Origin: a virus
Length of the DNA stretch: 38,450 nt
IMG/VR virus record: IMGVR_UViG_3300042507_001950
Span: 1 to 38,450 of that record
Reading direction: 5' to 3' (one strand)
Position numbers and translations under genes: made by a program. The notes beneath the pieces are model-generated. The model searched no databases. It saw only the letters and a program-made list of their open reading frames with translations, and was not told where the DNA came from. Shown in pieces: positions 13,600 through 20,278 of this stretch. The first letter of the stretch is position 1; each line of letters opens with the position of its first letter.

Positions 13600-14616
13600 T
13601 TATGCAATCTGCAAAGTGCTTTGCACAATTTTTAGCAAACGATTTTTTTCTGCGTTGATAGCAGGGTCAAAACCACTTGCAGATGCAAGGATAGATTCGT
13701 TAGAACCACCACGAGCAGAACGGTACCAATCAAGGCGTTCAGTTAGTGCATTGAAAGCACCCCAAGCATTACCAGCAATCATGCCGTTAAACTCGCCTGT
13801 GTAGATGTCATTGATAACATCAACCTTGTTTTCCCATTTCTTGAAAGCACCCTTAGAATCTTTTTCTGGCTTAGGGTATGCAGCAAGAATGATGTCGTTA
13901 AATTGCTTAGCATTAACTTCTGTTTCAATCATTGCTTTTGCCATAAGGTCAAAAGAATCCATGTACTTATGAGCAAGACCAAGAGTCTCACGAGCAACGG
14001 CAACCTTACCAGAAGCGGTCTGAGTGTGGCGAATCTTGAAAGATTGCTTGACACCATTCTTTTTCTTAGTAGTGTTTAGTGCAAGGTTAAGAGTGTTAGC
14101 GCACACAACACGAACAGGTGTGATGCTTGCTTGAATAGCGATTGAGCCGTCATGTGATGTGTTGATAAGTAAATAAGTCTTTACCTTATCTGCAACACCG
14201 TTAGGGTCTAGGATTGTTTCACGCTCTAGTGCTAACGCACCGAATACGACACGACCACCCTTGATTGAGCCAGCAGTTTCCCAACGACCTCCGCCGTCTA
14301 GAATGTTATCACCGAATGAGAATAAATCTTCATTCTGCATAACATGGTAACGCTCACCAACGACACCAAGAATGTCTGTCTGAGAGTTGTCAGTAGGATT
14401 GGTACGCAATACATACTGATAGTTTTTATCGCTTGTTAAATGTGATGGGGTTTCCAAATCTTCCAGACGAACATTCCAATTATTTAGATTGGCAGCAGCA
14501 AGCATTTCGCTTGTTGTTTTTTCTTCTGTAAATACGGTACCCAATCCATGCCAAGCAGGTTCACGAAATGATGCAAATGATGCAACGCCATTTTGTGATT
14601 CTAGTTCATGTGCCAT
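13600..14616 (-). CDS. DUF932 / phage-plasmid TIGR03299-like protein
   Basis: 338 aa from MAHELESQNG, with AAAAAGGAG 8 nt upstream; the longer ORF would include promoter DNA. N-terminal ASFREPAWHGLGTVF and the middle INTSHDGSIAIQASITPVRVVCANTLNLAL are typical of DUF932, found on many phages and plasmids; role unknown, often linked with DNA replication or transfer. It has its own TTGTCAG promoter and its own 3' hairpin. Confidence 0.9.
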   Translation of the reverse strand: MAHELESQNGVASFASFREPAWHGLGTVFTEEKTTSEMLAAANLNNWNVRLEDLETPSHLTSDKNYQYVLRTNPTDNSQTDILGVVGERYHVMQNEDLFSFGDNILDGGGRWETAGSIKGGRVVFGALALERETILDPNGVADKVKTYLLINTSHDGSIAIQASITPVRVVCANTLNLALNTTKKKNGVKQSFKIRHTQTASGKVAVARETLGLAHKYMDSFDLMAKAMIETEVNAKQFNDIILAAYPKPEKDSKGAFKKWENKVDVINDIYTGEFNGMIAGNAWGAFNALTERLDWYRSARGGSNESILASASGFDPAINAEKNRLLKIVQSTLQIA

Positions 14617-14647
14617 GAGTTTTCTCCTTTTTGTTGTTGTTAATTTA

Positions 14648-14670
14648 AGTATACACGGACGGTCTGACAA
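14648..14670 (-). promoter_or_regulatory. TTGTCAG-type promoter a
   Basis: TTGTCA (14665-14670), exactly 11 bp, TATACT (14648-14653). No -35 at the usual spacing. A one-mismatch Crp-like site TGTGA-N6-ACACA at 14717-14732 is centred about 83 bp upstream of the predicted start. Confidence 0.75.
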
Positions 14671-14793
14671 ATGCAAATCGGTATAGTTAAACATAGGGCA
14701 ATTCGGACATTTTTCTTGTGATCTTAAACACATGCTCGTAACTTGACATTGACTGGTCAGCCGTGTCGAAAAATTTTTCAAGGGAATTGCAGG

Positions 14794-14817
14794 GAGCAGT
14801 TTTTAAACATGCTCAGG
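14794..14817 (-). repeat. 24-nt 3' hairpin element, copy 2
   Basis: CCTGAG-CATG-N6-AACTGCTC on the minus strand, 18 nt after the stop of the gene at 14836. Perfect GAGCA/TGCTC stem. An AAATTTTTCGAC motif follows further downstream. Confidence 0.8.
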
Positions 14818-14835
14818 TTTATTAGTAGCCCCCTA

Positions 14836-15252
14836 CTAAATATCTATTCTGTCAACACTGGATGACAAATAAGTTACCTCTTCACCATATGAGACTGAAT
14901 CAAAATCAATGTCATGAATTGCATTCTGTGCAGATTCCTCATCACGAGCATTAACTGTAATTGAATATTGAACGGTTACCTCTAGTTCAAATTCTTTTGA
15001 TAATTCAAAACCACAGATGTCTGCAATTTCTTGTGCAGTGCTTTCATCAATGGTACCGTTTTCCATTGTTTCCAAGGTCCACTCTTGCATTTCATTACGC
15101 ATACGGGAGCGCTCTGCAGCCTCGCCGTATGAGCGCTGAGTTACTTCTTGAATGTGCTTTTCTAATTGCTCAATGCGTGTTTTGTTTTGTACTAGTTGTG
15201 ACTCAAGAAACTCTCGTGTCATGTAGTGATTGTCTATTACTGGTTGGTCCAT
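14836..15252 (-). CDS. Hypothetical phage protein with coiled coil
   Basis: 138 aa. Residues 10-60 form a coiled coil (LESQLVQNKTRIEQLEKHIQEV); C-terminal half is alpha/beta with LEVTVQYSITVNARDEESAQNAI. Ribosome binding site AGAGGG. Single-gene unit with TTGTCAG promoter and 24-nt hairpin. Function unknown. Confidence 0.75.
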   Translation of the reverse strand: MDQPVIDNHYMTREFLESQLVQNKTRIEQLEKHIQEVTQRSYGEAAERSRMRNEMQEWTLETMENGTIDESTAQEIADICGFELSKEFELEVTVQYSITVNARDEESAQNAIHDIDFDSVSYGEEVTYLSSSVDRIDI

Positions 15253-15284
15253 GGGGGCCCTCTTTCTGTTAGTTGTTTAATTTA

Positions 15285-15307
15285 ATTGTACTAGATACCG
15301 CTGACAA
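15285..15307 (-). promoter_or_regulatory. TTGTCAG-type promoter b
   Basis: TTGTCA (15302-15307), 11 bp, TACAAT (15285-15290), about 26 nt leader. No Crp-like site found near it. Confidence 0.7.
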
Positions 15308-15369
15308 ATTTAGTCCTACTACCCCAGGGGATCTTGCTAACCATAGCGTGAAACGCAGGGGTAGAAGGT

Positions 15370-15393
15370 GAGCAGTTTAGCCACATACTCAGG
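15370..15393 (-). repeat. 24-nt 3' hairpin element, copy 3
   Basis: CCTGAG-TATG-N6-AACTGCTC on the minus strand, 15 nt after the stop of the gene at 15409. No U-tract follows, so simple Rho-independent termination is doubtful. Confidence 0.8.
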
Positions 15394-15408
15394 TGGTTTA
15401 TTATCTAA

Positions 15409-15831
15409 TTAGAGATAACGAGCAACCGCATTGTATGTAGAAGTATTAACTACTTCCTCATCTGTCATCTTGAGAATACGAATAGCGTTCTCAATTTCTT
15501 GCTTCTGCTCTAAGTAGTTATGACGACCCATCTGCTCAAAGTCACGCTCAGGCTCTTTTGGCAGTTCTGCCTGTGTAACTGTTAGGTCAAAGTCAATGTT
15601 CAGGGTGTTGTTCCATGAACGATAGTTGGTACGGAAGTTTTCTGCCTTCTTGATGTTAGAAACGGCATAAGCAGTAATTTCCTTCTGCCACTTTTCCATA
15701 GCCTTCTTGTATTTTGCTTCATTTGTTTCTTGATTAGCGTAGTTAGTTTCTAATTCAGCAAGGCGTGTCTCTAGTGCCTTGATTACTTTTACTGTTGCGA
15801 TTTTAACTGAGATTGCTTTTCCTCTTGCCAT
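15409..15831 (-). CDS. Hypothetical phage protein, helical
   Basis: 140 aa, long helices: IKALETRLAELETNYANQ and KAMEKWQKEITAYAVSN. Basic N-terminus. AAAAGAGAAAAC upstream is the ribosome binding site. No TTGTCAG match upstream; TAACAAT may be its -10, or it is read through from the 15917 gene. Confidence 0.75.
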   Translation of the reverse strand: MARGKAISVKIATVKVIKALETRLAELETNYANQETNEAKYKKAMEKWQKEITAYAVSNIKKAENFRTNYRSWNNTLNIDFDLTVTQAELPKEPERDFEQMGRHNYLEQKQEIENAIRILKMTDEEVVNTSTYNAVARYL

Positions 15832-15877
15832 CTGTTTTCTCTTTTCTTTGGTGGTTTAATTGTTAGGGGGTTTGGTT

Positions 15878-15901
15878 GAGCAGTTTGTATTCATGCTCAG
15901 G
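15878..15901 (-). repeat. 24-nt 3' hairpin element, copy 4
   Basis: CCTGAG-CATG-N6-AACTGCTC, 15 nt after the stop of the gene at 15917. Followed by AACCAAAC, no U-tract. Confidence 0.8.
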
Positions 15902-15916
15902 AATAAAGTAATTAGA

Positions 15917-16081
15917 TTACTTAGCCGTCCAAGTTGTGTATCGGTGTGAGCCATTGACATCTAACTTTACACGAACATTACCATTTGGTTGTGGGTTAAT
16001 CTCTACGATTGTTCCTGTGACCTTTGACTTCTGTGTTGTGTATGTATCGCCTACCTTGTAGGTTGCTGTTGCTACTGACAT
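15917..16081 (-). CDS. 54-aa SH3/KOW-like small protein
   Basis: MSVATATYKVGDTYTTQKSK, then VTGTIVEINPQPNGNVRVKL. Short beta barrel pattern (GDxY...GTIVEI...VRVKLD). Start chosen by AAAAGGAG 9 nt upstream. Might bind RNA or protein; unproven. Confidence 0.7.
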   Translation of the reverse strand: MSVATATYKVGDTYTTQKSKVTGTIVEINPQPNGNVRVKLDVNGSHRYTTWTAK

Positions 16082-16122
16082 TGTGTTTCTCCTTTTGTTT
16101 AGTGTGTTTTGCTTATGTATTA

Positions 16123-16145
16123 AGTGTAACATTTCCTACTGACAT
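16123..16145 (-). promoter_or_regulatory. TTGTCAG-type promoter c
   Basis: ATGTCA (16140-16145), 11 bp ending TGT, TACACT (16123-16128). A perfect Crp palindrome is centred about 84 bp upstream of the predicted start. Confidence 0.75.
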
Positions 16146-16192
16146 TATCAACATTTTTCTGAGATTTCTCACTATTTGAGACGCTCAGGGGG

Positions 16193-16208
16193 TGTGAGTT
16201 GAGTCACA
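16193..16208. promoter_or_regulatory. Crp/GlxR-type site (TGTGA-N6-TCACA)
   Basis: Perfect palindrome, spacer GTTGAG, in the gap upstream of promoter c. An adjoining GAGACGCTCA motif also occurs near the site at 18669. Confidence 0.75.
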
Positions 16209-16224
16209 TTAGACAGATTGAGGG

Positions 16225-16290
16225 TTATTGTCCACCTGCCACGATTAGCATGATTAGTAACCCTATTACTGTTGCTATTACCATTTCCAT
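16225..16290 (-). CDS. 21-aa single-TM micropeptide
   Basis: MEMVIATVIGLLIMLIVAGG ending in Gln. Entirely a TM helix. GAGG upstream lies in the end of the GP88-like gene, whose stop is 7 nt before this start, so translation is coupled. Very short but matches similar peptides elsewhere in the window. Confidence 0.5.
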   Translation of the reverse strand: MEMVIATVIGLLIMLIVAGGQ

Positions 16291-16296
16291 TTTTCC

Positions 16297-17019
16297 TCAT
16301 TTCTTTGTTGCTGAGAATACTATGTCGCTCTTAGAGTATACACACAATGAGCAAGAAACGCAAGCCGAACCATTTGTTGAGATAAGTGGAATAGCCTTTT
16401 TATTCTCAGGACACTTAGCCCCTACCTTGCCTATCATTTCTTTCATGTCTGCTTGTCCTATTAGAAAGTTTTTAGCAAGGTATGCTAATTTAATTCCATG
16501 ATCTTTTTTAAGTTCAACACCTGTATCTTTATTCTCGCTATCTGTTGAATAGTATAAAGATAGATTATCAATACCCTTCAACATTAGGGCGGCAGATTTT
16601 ACACGGGTATAAACCCAGAATTGAATATCAGGATTATTAAGGATGACATGCTTCCATGCGAATGTATAAGTATCGTTAAAGAAATCGCCGTCCCAGTGAA
16701 TACGAAATAGCATAGGCGCTTCACGCTTTACACAATCTGCCTTGAAATCTTTTATCATATCTTCAAGCAATGCTTCAATGGTATCGTGATCAGCGTCCTT
16801 AACTAATTCCCAATTGTGCAATAAGTTTTTCTTTACTGTTGGGAATACTTTTTCAAGTTTCCCAGCATAACAAACACTCTCGCATACGCTAGTCGCTCCA
16901 GGACATGAATAAGCCTTTCCTGCGGGTAATCCGAAAGTGTTAGCGATACTTGCTTGTTTTCCATTTGGTGTAACTGCATTTGCTACTTTCCTATCTTTGC
17001 TTCTTAGTAGTTTAGTCAT
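16297..17019 (-). CDS. GP88-like protein with iron-sulfur-like cysteines
   Basis: 240 aa from MTKLLRSKDRKVANAV; a longer ORF would overlap the upstream gene. N-terminal SCPGATSVCESVCYAGKLEK has C-x6-C-x3-C, and the C-terminus has KCPENKK and CVSCSLC, as in the mycobacteriophage gene-88 family. The middle (FRIHWDGDFFNDTYTFAWKHVI, IQFWVYTRV) looks like a TIM-barrel-like enzyme core. The Cys layout suggests a metal or Fe-S cluster, but no reaction is established. Promoter d or the leaderless promoter at 17171 would drive it. Confidence 0.75.
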   Translation of the reverse strand: MTKLLRSKDRKVANAVTPNGKQASIANTFGLPAGKAYSCPGATSVCESVCYAGKLEKVFPTVKKNLLHNWELVKDADHDTIEALLEDMIKDFKADCVKREAPMLFRIHWDGDFFNDTYTFAWKHVILNNPDIQFWVYTRVKSAALMLKGIDNLSLYYSTDSENKDTGVELKKDHGIKLAYLAKNFLIGQADMKEMIGKVGAKCPENKKAIPLISTNGSACVSCSLCVYSKSDIVFSATKK

Positions 17020-17024
17020 GGTGG

Positions 17025-17165
17025 CTACTCTCTTTCTTTCTTTAATTCTAACATAAGGGACTGACATTTTTTTCTATCGTATTTTTTCTTATTGGGTACG
17101 GCAGAGGCAGCGTTAGACCTACGTAATTCCATAAGCCTACGTAATTCCTCTTTGGTTTTCTTCAT
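17025..17165 (-). CDS. 46-aa very basic microprotein
   Basis: MKKTKEELRRLMELRRSNAA then KKKYDRKK and a helix LMLELKKERE. A repeated ELRRLMELRR pattern. Encoded from a TTGACA-N17-TAAGAT promoter with ATG 5 nt after the -10. Possible nucleic-acid-binding peptide. It overlaps promoter d, so either the promoter is internal or one of the two calls is wrong. Confidence 0.55.
   Translation of the reverse strand: MKKTKEELRRLMELRRSNAASAVPNKKKYDRKKCQSLMLELKKERE
17045..17067 (-). promoter_or_regulatory. TTGTCAG-type promoter d (intragenic)
   Basis: ATGTCA (17062-17067), 11 bp ending TGT, TAGAAT (17045-17050), then an AAAGAAAGAGAG leader before the GP88-like start. Lies inside the 46-aa ORF. Confidence 0.6.
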
Positions 17166-17170
17166 ACTTA

Positions 17171-17199
17171 ATCTTAGCAGAACCCTGCAAAAATGTCAA
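17171..17199 (-). promoter_or_regulatory. Consensus-like promoter, near leaderless
   Basis: TTGACA (17194-17199), 17 bp, TAAGAT (17171-17176), 5 nt, ATG of the 46-aa gene. Confidence 0.7.
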
Positions 17200-17227
17200 A
17201 TCTTACGTAAACACGACACGCCCGACT

Positions 17228-17270
17228 GCGTTCGAAAATTTTGTGCGGGGAAGCACACAAAATCTTTTTT
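17228..17270 (-). terminator. Rho-independent terminator
   Basis: Minus strand: ATTTTGTGTGC, loop, GCACAAAAT, then TTTTCGAAC. Just 3' of the gene at 17273. Symmetric enough to act in both directions (AATCTTTTTTAG on the plus side). Confidence 0.75.
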
Positions 17271-17272
17271 AG

Positions 17273-17515
17273 TTAATCAGCATCCTCAGTAAAAACATAC
17301 AACGGAATTAAATCAGTGTAAGCATACTGAGTAACTTCCTTTTCACCAAATTCGTTTTCGGTTTGGATGTCATAGTTATCTCCTGTTGAATCACTTTCAA
17401 TAAAAATAACTTCAACAATGTCCTCACCGATCTTGATTAAATCACCAAGCATAACCTGGTCTGGTGTTAAGTTATCAGCGTGTAGTAATTCCATAGAATT
17501 CATTGTAACAGTCAT
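17273..17515 (-). CDS. Hypothetical phage protein, SH3-like
   Basis: 80 aa from MTVTMNSMELLHADNL. VMLGDLIKIGEDIVEVIFIE and a following YDIQTENEFGEKE read as a small beta-barrel (LGDxIxxGxxxxEV). Acidic. Coupled closely to the 21-aa membrane peptide upstream. Confidence 0.7.
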   Translation of the reverse strand: MTVTMNSMELLHADNLTPDQVMLGDLIKIGEDIVEVIFIESDSTGDNYDIQTENEFGEKEVTQYAYTDLIPLYVFTEDAD

Positions 17516-17516
17516 T

Positions 17517-17582
17517 TTAACGAGCCCCCGCAATCATTAGTAGGAATAAAAAACAACCTGCAACAAATAAGAATTCCAACAT
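17517..17582 (-). CDS. 21-aa single-TM micropeptide
   Basis: MLEFLFVAGCFLFLLMIAGA then Arg. TAATG overlap with the preceding gene. Same length and style as the peptides at 16225 and 19985. Confidence 0.5.
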   Translation of the reverse strand: MLEFLFVAGCFLFLLMIAGAR

Positions 17583-17905
17583 TATTCAAGCCCCAATCCT
17601 AATTCATAGCCTGCATCTTCATTGTAGTAGTCCTCTTCATCTTGTGGCAACCAAAAGTCCAAGTGGTGTTGTTCAATGATAGCCCAAGCGGGTGCAGTGG
17701 TCTTGCCTTTATAGAATACGCCTTCAGGCATTTCAATCTGACGCATAGCATCTAATTCACGAGCCGCATCTAGCGCTTCAATGCAAGGCTTAACCATGCT
17801 TAGTGGAACGGGTGGATAGTGATTACCTTGTAAGTGATAACCAATAGCCTGTTCAAGTGATAGGTCTAAGTTTGTTGCTAATTCAATTCCTGTCATGCTT
17901 CCCAT
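17582..17905 (-). CDS. Conserved actinophage hypothetical protein
   Basis: 107 aa. The segment QAIGYHLQGNHYPPVPLSMV is a recognisable motif in many actinophage proteins of unknown role. C-terminus acidic and Tyr-rich (DEEDYYNEDAGYELGLGLE). TAATG overlaps with both neighbours fix the start at MGSMTG. Confidence 0.75.
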   Translation of the reverse strand: MGSMTGIELATNLDLSLEQAIGYHLQGNHYPPVPLSMVKPCIEALDAARELDAMRQIEMPEGVFYKGKTTAPAWAIIEQHHLDFWLPQDEEDYYNEDAGYELGLGLE

Positions 17906-18123
17906 TATCGTGTTGTTACCTTTCCCATGCGGTCAATTATTTTTGTATGCATTTTGCCTGACGGCTCTGATAAATTAATTGTTGTGTATTCGTTAGCAAA
18001 TCCGACATCAACAAATCGTTGGTATGCTTCCACGGCAGTTAAAGCGTCTGAGTAACGACCAACCCAATTAGGCTTAGTGCCTGAGTCATAGGTTACTGTT
18101 ATTGAGTATAGGTATTCGTTCAT
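17905..18123 (-). CDS. Hypothetical phage protein
   Basis: 72 aa: MNEYLYSITVTYDSGTKPNW, then helix ALTAVEAYQRFVDVGFA and a final beta hairpin. Ferredoxin-like alpha/beta order. TAATG linked both sides. Confidence 0.7.
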   Translation of the reverse strand: MNEYLYSITVTYDSGTKPNWVGRYSDALTAVEAYQRFVDVGFANEYTTINLSEPSGKMHTKIIDRMGKVTTR

Positions 18124-18299
18124 TATGCATTCTCCAATGTGTATTCGTTTAATTCATTACTAGCGTACCATTCGCAATACTCATTCTCAAGTGTCATGCC
18201 CTTAACGCACTCACAAAATTCTGAGTCAAATTCTTCATGACCATTACCAAAAAAGAGGACACCCTCATCATAGCAATCATAGCAATCCCAATTATTCAT
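18123..18299 (-). CDS. 58-aa Cys-rich acidic protein
   Basis: MNNWDCYDCYDEGVLFFGNG, then HEEFDSEFCECVKG and EYCEWYAS. CxxC, CxC plus His suggest a zinc site. Linked by TAATG to the next gene. Confidence 0.65.
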   Translation of the reverse strand: MNNWDCYDCYDEGVLFFGNGHEEFDSEFCECVKGMTLENEYCEWYASNELNEYTLENA

Positions 18300-18302
18300 T
18301 TA

Positions 18303-18512
18303 TTAGTCTCCAATCTTTACTGCAAGTATGCGGTATGTATCTTTTAAGTTAAGTGGTGCTGAGTAGTGAGGGCGAACCTGAACACGATAAGACTCGCAAC
18401 CTGCATACCATACATCAGATTTTTCTGCATCAATGATTTCTCCCGTAAGTGTGCGGGACTTATAAGTTTTTCCTACAAGTAGGTTTTCTATTGTATAGAC
18501 ATTTGCTGACAT
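18303..18512 (-). CDS. Hypothetical phage protein
   Basis: 69 aa, beta-rich: MSANVYTIENLLVGKTYKSR, TLTGEIIDAEKSD. AAAGAAAGAGG is the ribosome binding site. First gene of the operon from promoter e. Confidence 0.7.
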   Translation of the reverse strand: MSANVYTIENLLVGKTYKSRTLTGEIIDAEKSDVWYAGCESYRVQVRPHYSAPLNLKDTYRILAVKIGD

Positions 18513-18544
18513 TTGCCAACCTCTTTCTTTTTGTTATTAAATCT

Positions 18545-18567
18545 ATCCTACCATTAGGGTCTGACAA
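18545..18567 (-). promoter_or_regulatory. TTGTCAG-type promoter e
   Basis: TTGTCA (18562-18567), 11 bp ending TGG, TAGGAT (18545-18550). Leader carries AAAGAAAGAGG. Confidence 0.75.
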
Positions 18568-18668
18568 ATCTTTGTTATTTATTTTTTCTTACTATGTAAG
18601 TCTAGCCTATTAGACAAAAAATCTCAAGTTACTTATGAGTAATCTTAAATAGTGAGACGCTCAACCTA

Positions 18669-18684
18669 TGTGATAAACCTCACA
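18669..18684. promoter_or_regulatory. Crp/GlxR-type site (TGTGA-N6-TCACA)
   Basis: Perfect palindrome, spacer TAAACC. About 138 bp upstream of the predicted start of promoter e, further than the other sites. A GAGACGCTCA motif is adjacent. Confidence 0.7.
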
Positions 18685-18696
18685 AAAAGTTTGACC

Positions 18697-18726
18697 TGTG
18701 GATAACTTGGTCTGACCTGTGGATAA
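18697..18726 (-). other. Two perfect DnaA boxes
   Basis: TGTGGATAA at 18697-18705 and 18718-18726, i.e. TTATCCACA on the minus strand, 21 bp apart (two helical turns). Between operons. Confidence 0.65.
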
Positions 18727-18745
18727 CGGCGGGTCGAAAAATTTT

Positions 18746-18769
18746 GAGCAGTTTGAAATCATGCTCAGG
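18746..18769 (-). repeat. 24-nt 3' hairpin element, copy 5
   Basis: CCTGAG-CATG-N6-AACTGCTC, 8 nt after the stop of the gene at 18778, followed by AAAATTTTTCGAC, so this copy could be a true terminator. Confidence 0.8.
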
Positions 18770-18777
18770 ATTTTGTT

Positions 18778-18930
18778 TTACTTTTTAAGTCGCTCAGTTC
18801 GCAAAGCAATTTGCAATCTGCGAATTTCTTTATGTTGCTCAGCGTTTTGTTTCCAAAATGCAATCATCATTCCAACAGATCCAGCAAGTGCAATTACAAT
18901 TGCGATAAGTGTTCCAGTGTCTAAAATCAT
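18778..18930 (-). CDS. 50-aa membrane protein with cytoplasmic helix
   Basis: One TM helix (LIAIVIALAGSVGMMIAFW), then a charged amphipathic helix KEIRRLQIALRTERLKK. ATGA overlap with the upstream gene. Layout resembles small phage membrane proteins such as holin-associated or superinfection factors; no evidence for either. Confidence 0.65.
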   Translation of the reverse strand: MILDTGTLIAIVIALAGSVGMMIAFWKQNAEQHKEIRRLQIALRTERLKK

Positions 18931-19112
18931 GATTTCACCTCAACACCATCAACACAAGCATCATAGAATTTATTTTCATCAAATCTAGGATTGTCAGAAG
19001 CAAACCATTCGCTAAATTCAAAAACTAATTGGTCAAAATCATTTGAGTCAATGTCATCAACGAATTTGTTTAGAATTTTTGCAGTTTCTACATAGTCTTT
19101 ACGAGTCATCAT
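18927..19112 (-). CDS. Hypothetical acidic phage protein
   Basis: 61 aa: YVETAKILNKFVDDIDSNDF and LVFEFSEWFASDNPRFDENK. Helical, with an actinophage-like pattern. Start could be the first or second Met of MM. Confidence 0.7.
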   Translation of the reverse strand: MMTRKDYVETAKILNKFVDDIDSNDFDQLVFEFSEWFASDNPRFDENKFYDACVDGVEVKS

Positions 19113-19265
19113 TTAGTAAGTCTCCACTTTCTCTACATCTGCGACATTATCTAAACGCCATGTATTGTTTACAATTTCAATAACTTTTTCAAATGAGTGG
19201 GCTTCATACGCAGGGTATGAGACCTCACCATTTACATTACGCACTGAAAGTTTTACGCCATTCAT
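19113..19265 (-). CDS. 50-aa hypothetical protein
   Basis: MNGVKLSVRNVNGEVSYPAY, then an amphipathic helix SFEKVIEIVNNTWRLD. TAATG overlap upstream; 1-2 nt spacing downstream. Confidence 0.65.
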   Translation of the reverse strand: MNGVKLSVRNVNGEVSYPAYEAHSFEKVIEIVNNTWRLDNVADVEKVETY

Positions 19266-19471
19266 TAGTCTGCCACCTTTAGAATTGCATAAGAGCCACC
19301 TTCATTTATGTGGTCCAAGATTGGTTGAAGTTTAGAACCGATTAGGTCCTTGAGCATTGACTCAAGCATTGCGATTTGCATTTCTTTTTCTAGTGCAAGA
19401 AGTTGCATTCCTACTGGATGAGTCTCGTCTACCTCTGTGACGAACTTTAGATTGTGTTCAATTTTTACCAT
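19265..19471 (-). CDS. Hypothetical helical phage protein
   Basis: 68 aa from MVKIEHNLKFVTEVDE; a long in-frame extension overlaps the upstream gene and is not credible. Mostly one or two amphipathic helices (LLALEKEMQIAMLESMLKDL). Start has GGAAAAC upstream. Confidence 0.65.
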   Translation of the reverse strand: MVKIEHNLKFVTEVDETHPVGMQLLALEKEMQIAMLESMLKDLIGSKLQPILDHINEGGSYAILKVAD

Positions 19472-19490
19472 GTTTAGTTTTCCTATTCTT

Positions 19491-19688
19491 TTAGTTTGAG
19501 TTAGTAAGTGTACGAGTGCCACGAAGTGTGCCACTAATTCCAAGAGAGTCGCAAGCGACTTTAACAGATACGCCAACAGGCAAAGTGTTAGGGTATTGTG
19601 ATACGAATTGAGCAACCTGACCTCGTGATGAGAAGTTGATTTTTTTGGTAGAACCTGAAAAGGTTTCTAGTGTTATAGTGTAAGTCAT
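19491..19688 (-). CDS. Hypothetical small beta protein
   Basis: 65 aa: MTYTITLETFSGSTKKINFS, then RGQVAQFVSQYP. Beta-rich, basic. AAAGAAAGGAAG is the ribosome binding site. First gene after promoter f. Confidence 0.7.
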   Translation of the reverse strand: MTYTITLETFSGSTKKINFSSRGQVAQFVSQYPNTLPVGVSVKVACDSLGISGTLRGTRTLTNSN

Positions 19689-19721
19689 TGAGTGACTTCC
19701 TTTCTTTAAGTTGATAAGACT

Positions 19722-19744
19722 ATCCTATCACGGGGGGCTGACAA
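19722..19744 (-). promoter_or_regulatory. TTGTCAG-type promoter f
   Basis: TTGTCA (19739-19744), 11 bp ending TGA, TAGGAT (19722-19727). A perfect Crp palindrome is centred about 64 bp upstream of the predicted start. Confidence 0.8.
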
Positions 19745-19771
19745 ATTGGGGCACTTATTCGCTAGGCTCAC

Positions 19772-19787
19772 TGTGATACTGGTCACA
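19772..19787. promoter_or_regulatory. Crp/GlxR-type site (TGTGA-N6-TCACA)
   Basis: Perfect palindrome, spacer TACTGG, at a class I-like position for promoter f. Flanked by two GCTAGGCTCA repeats. Confidence 0.8.
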
Positions 19788-19913
19788 TTTATTTGCTAGG
19801 CTCATTGCCTTGTCTGTCCTTATTTAATTGTTATACTAGAAGTATAGCAAGGAAATGTCAAAAAGTCAAATCCTGACACGGCGTGTCGCATGTGAGTTAC
19901 ACCACATCTACCC

Positions 19914-19934
19914 TGTGGATAAGCCTGTGGATAA
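19914..19934 (-). other. Two perfect DnaA boxes
   Basis: TGTGGATAA at 19914-19922 and 19926-19934, 12 bp apart. In the inter-operon gap next to a terminator hairpin. Confidence 0.65.
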
Positions 19935-19945
19935 CTTTTGTCGAA

Positions 19946-19971
19946 AATTTTTCAGGGGATCAATCCTGAAA
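19946..19971 (-). terminator. Terminator hairpin
   Basis: Stem TTTTTCAGG/CCTGAAAAA (one arm each side of GGATCAAT), with T-runs on both sides and the TTTTCGAC tail on the minus strand. Ends the operon whose last gene is at 19985. Confidence 0.7.
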
Positions 19972-19984
19972 AACTTTTTATTTA

Positions 19985-20050
19985 TTATGCTCCGTTATGA
20001 ATCCAAACTACAAGAGCAAAGCAAGTCATTGCGATTAGAATAACCAACAA
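19985..20050 (-). CDS. 21-aa single-TM micropeptide (TTG start)
   Basis: LLVILIAMTCFALVVWIHNG then Ala, first residue read as Met. GAGGAG 7 nt upstream inside the previous gene. Third 21-aa TM peptide in the region. Confidence 0.45.
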   Translation of the reverse strand: MLVILIAMTCFALVVWIHNGA

Positions 20051-20051
20051 T

Positions 20052-20141
20052 TTATTTCTCCTCAATTTCATTTAGTAAATCCCAAAGTATTGGTTCTAAT
20101 TCTTTAGATACCAAATCTAATTTTTCTTGAAGTGTTTTCAT
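20052..20141 (-). CDS. 29-aa acidic helical peptide
   Basis: MKTLQEKLDLVSKELEPILW then DLLNEIEEK. Single amphipathic helix. TAATG overlap upstream. Confidence 0.5.
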   Translation of the reverse strand: MKTLQEKLDLVSKELEPILWDLLNEIEEK

Positions 20142-20278
20142 TATGCAATCTCCAATTCGTTATAGTCAATAACCTGAAAGTCATGTCTTTCTAGTGGCAT
20201 AGCCTTTAGCCATGATAGTGCAGACTCAAAGTCCTCAGCCTCAATAGTAACCATTAGGTCAAAGTTAAATAGTGTCAT
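20141..20278 (-). CDS. 45-aa hypothetical protein
   Basis: MTLFNFDLMVTIEAEDFESA, LSWLKAMPLERHDFQVIDYN. Beta-alpha-beta pattern. TAATG overlaps on both sides. Confidence 0.6.
   Translation of the reverse strand: MTLFNFDLMVTIEAEDFESALSWLKAMPLERHDFQVIDYNELEIA

Noticed and set aside
14489-14686. Plus-strand ORF opposite the DUF932 gene start
   Set aside because: Overlaps promoter a and the well-supported minus gene; no SD.
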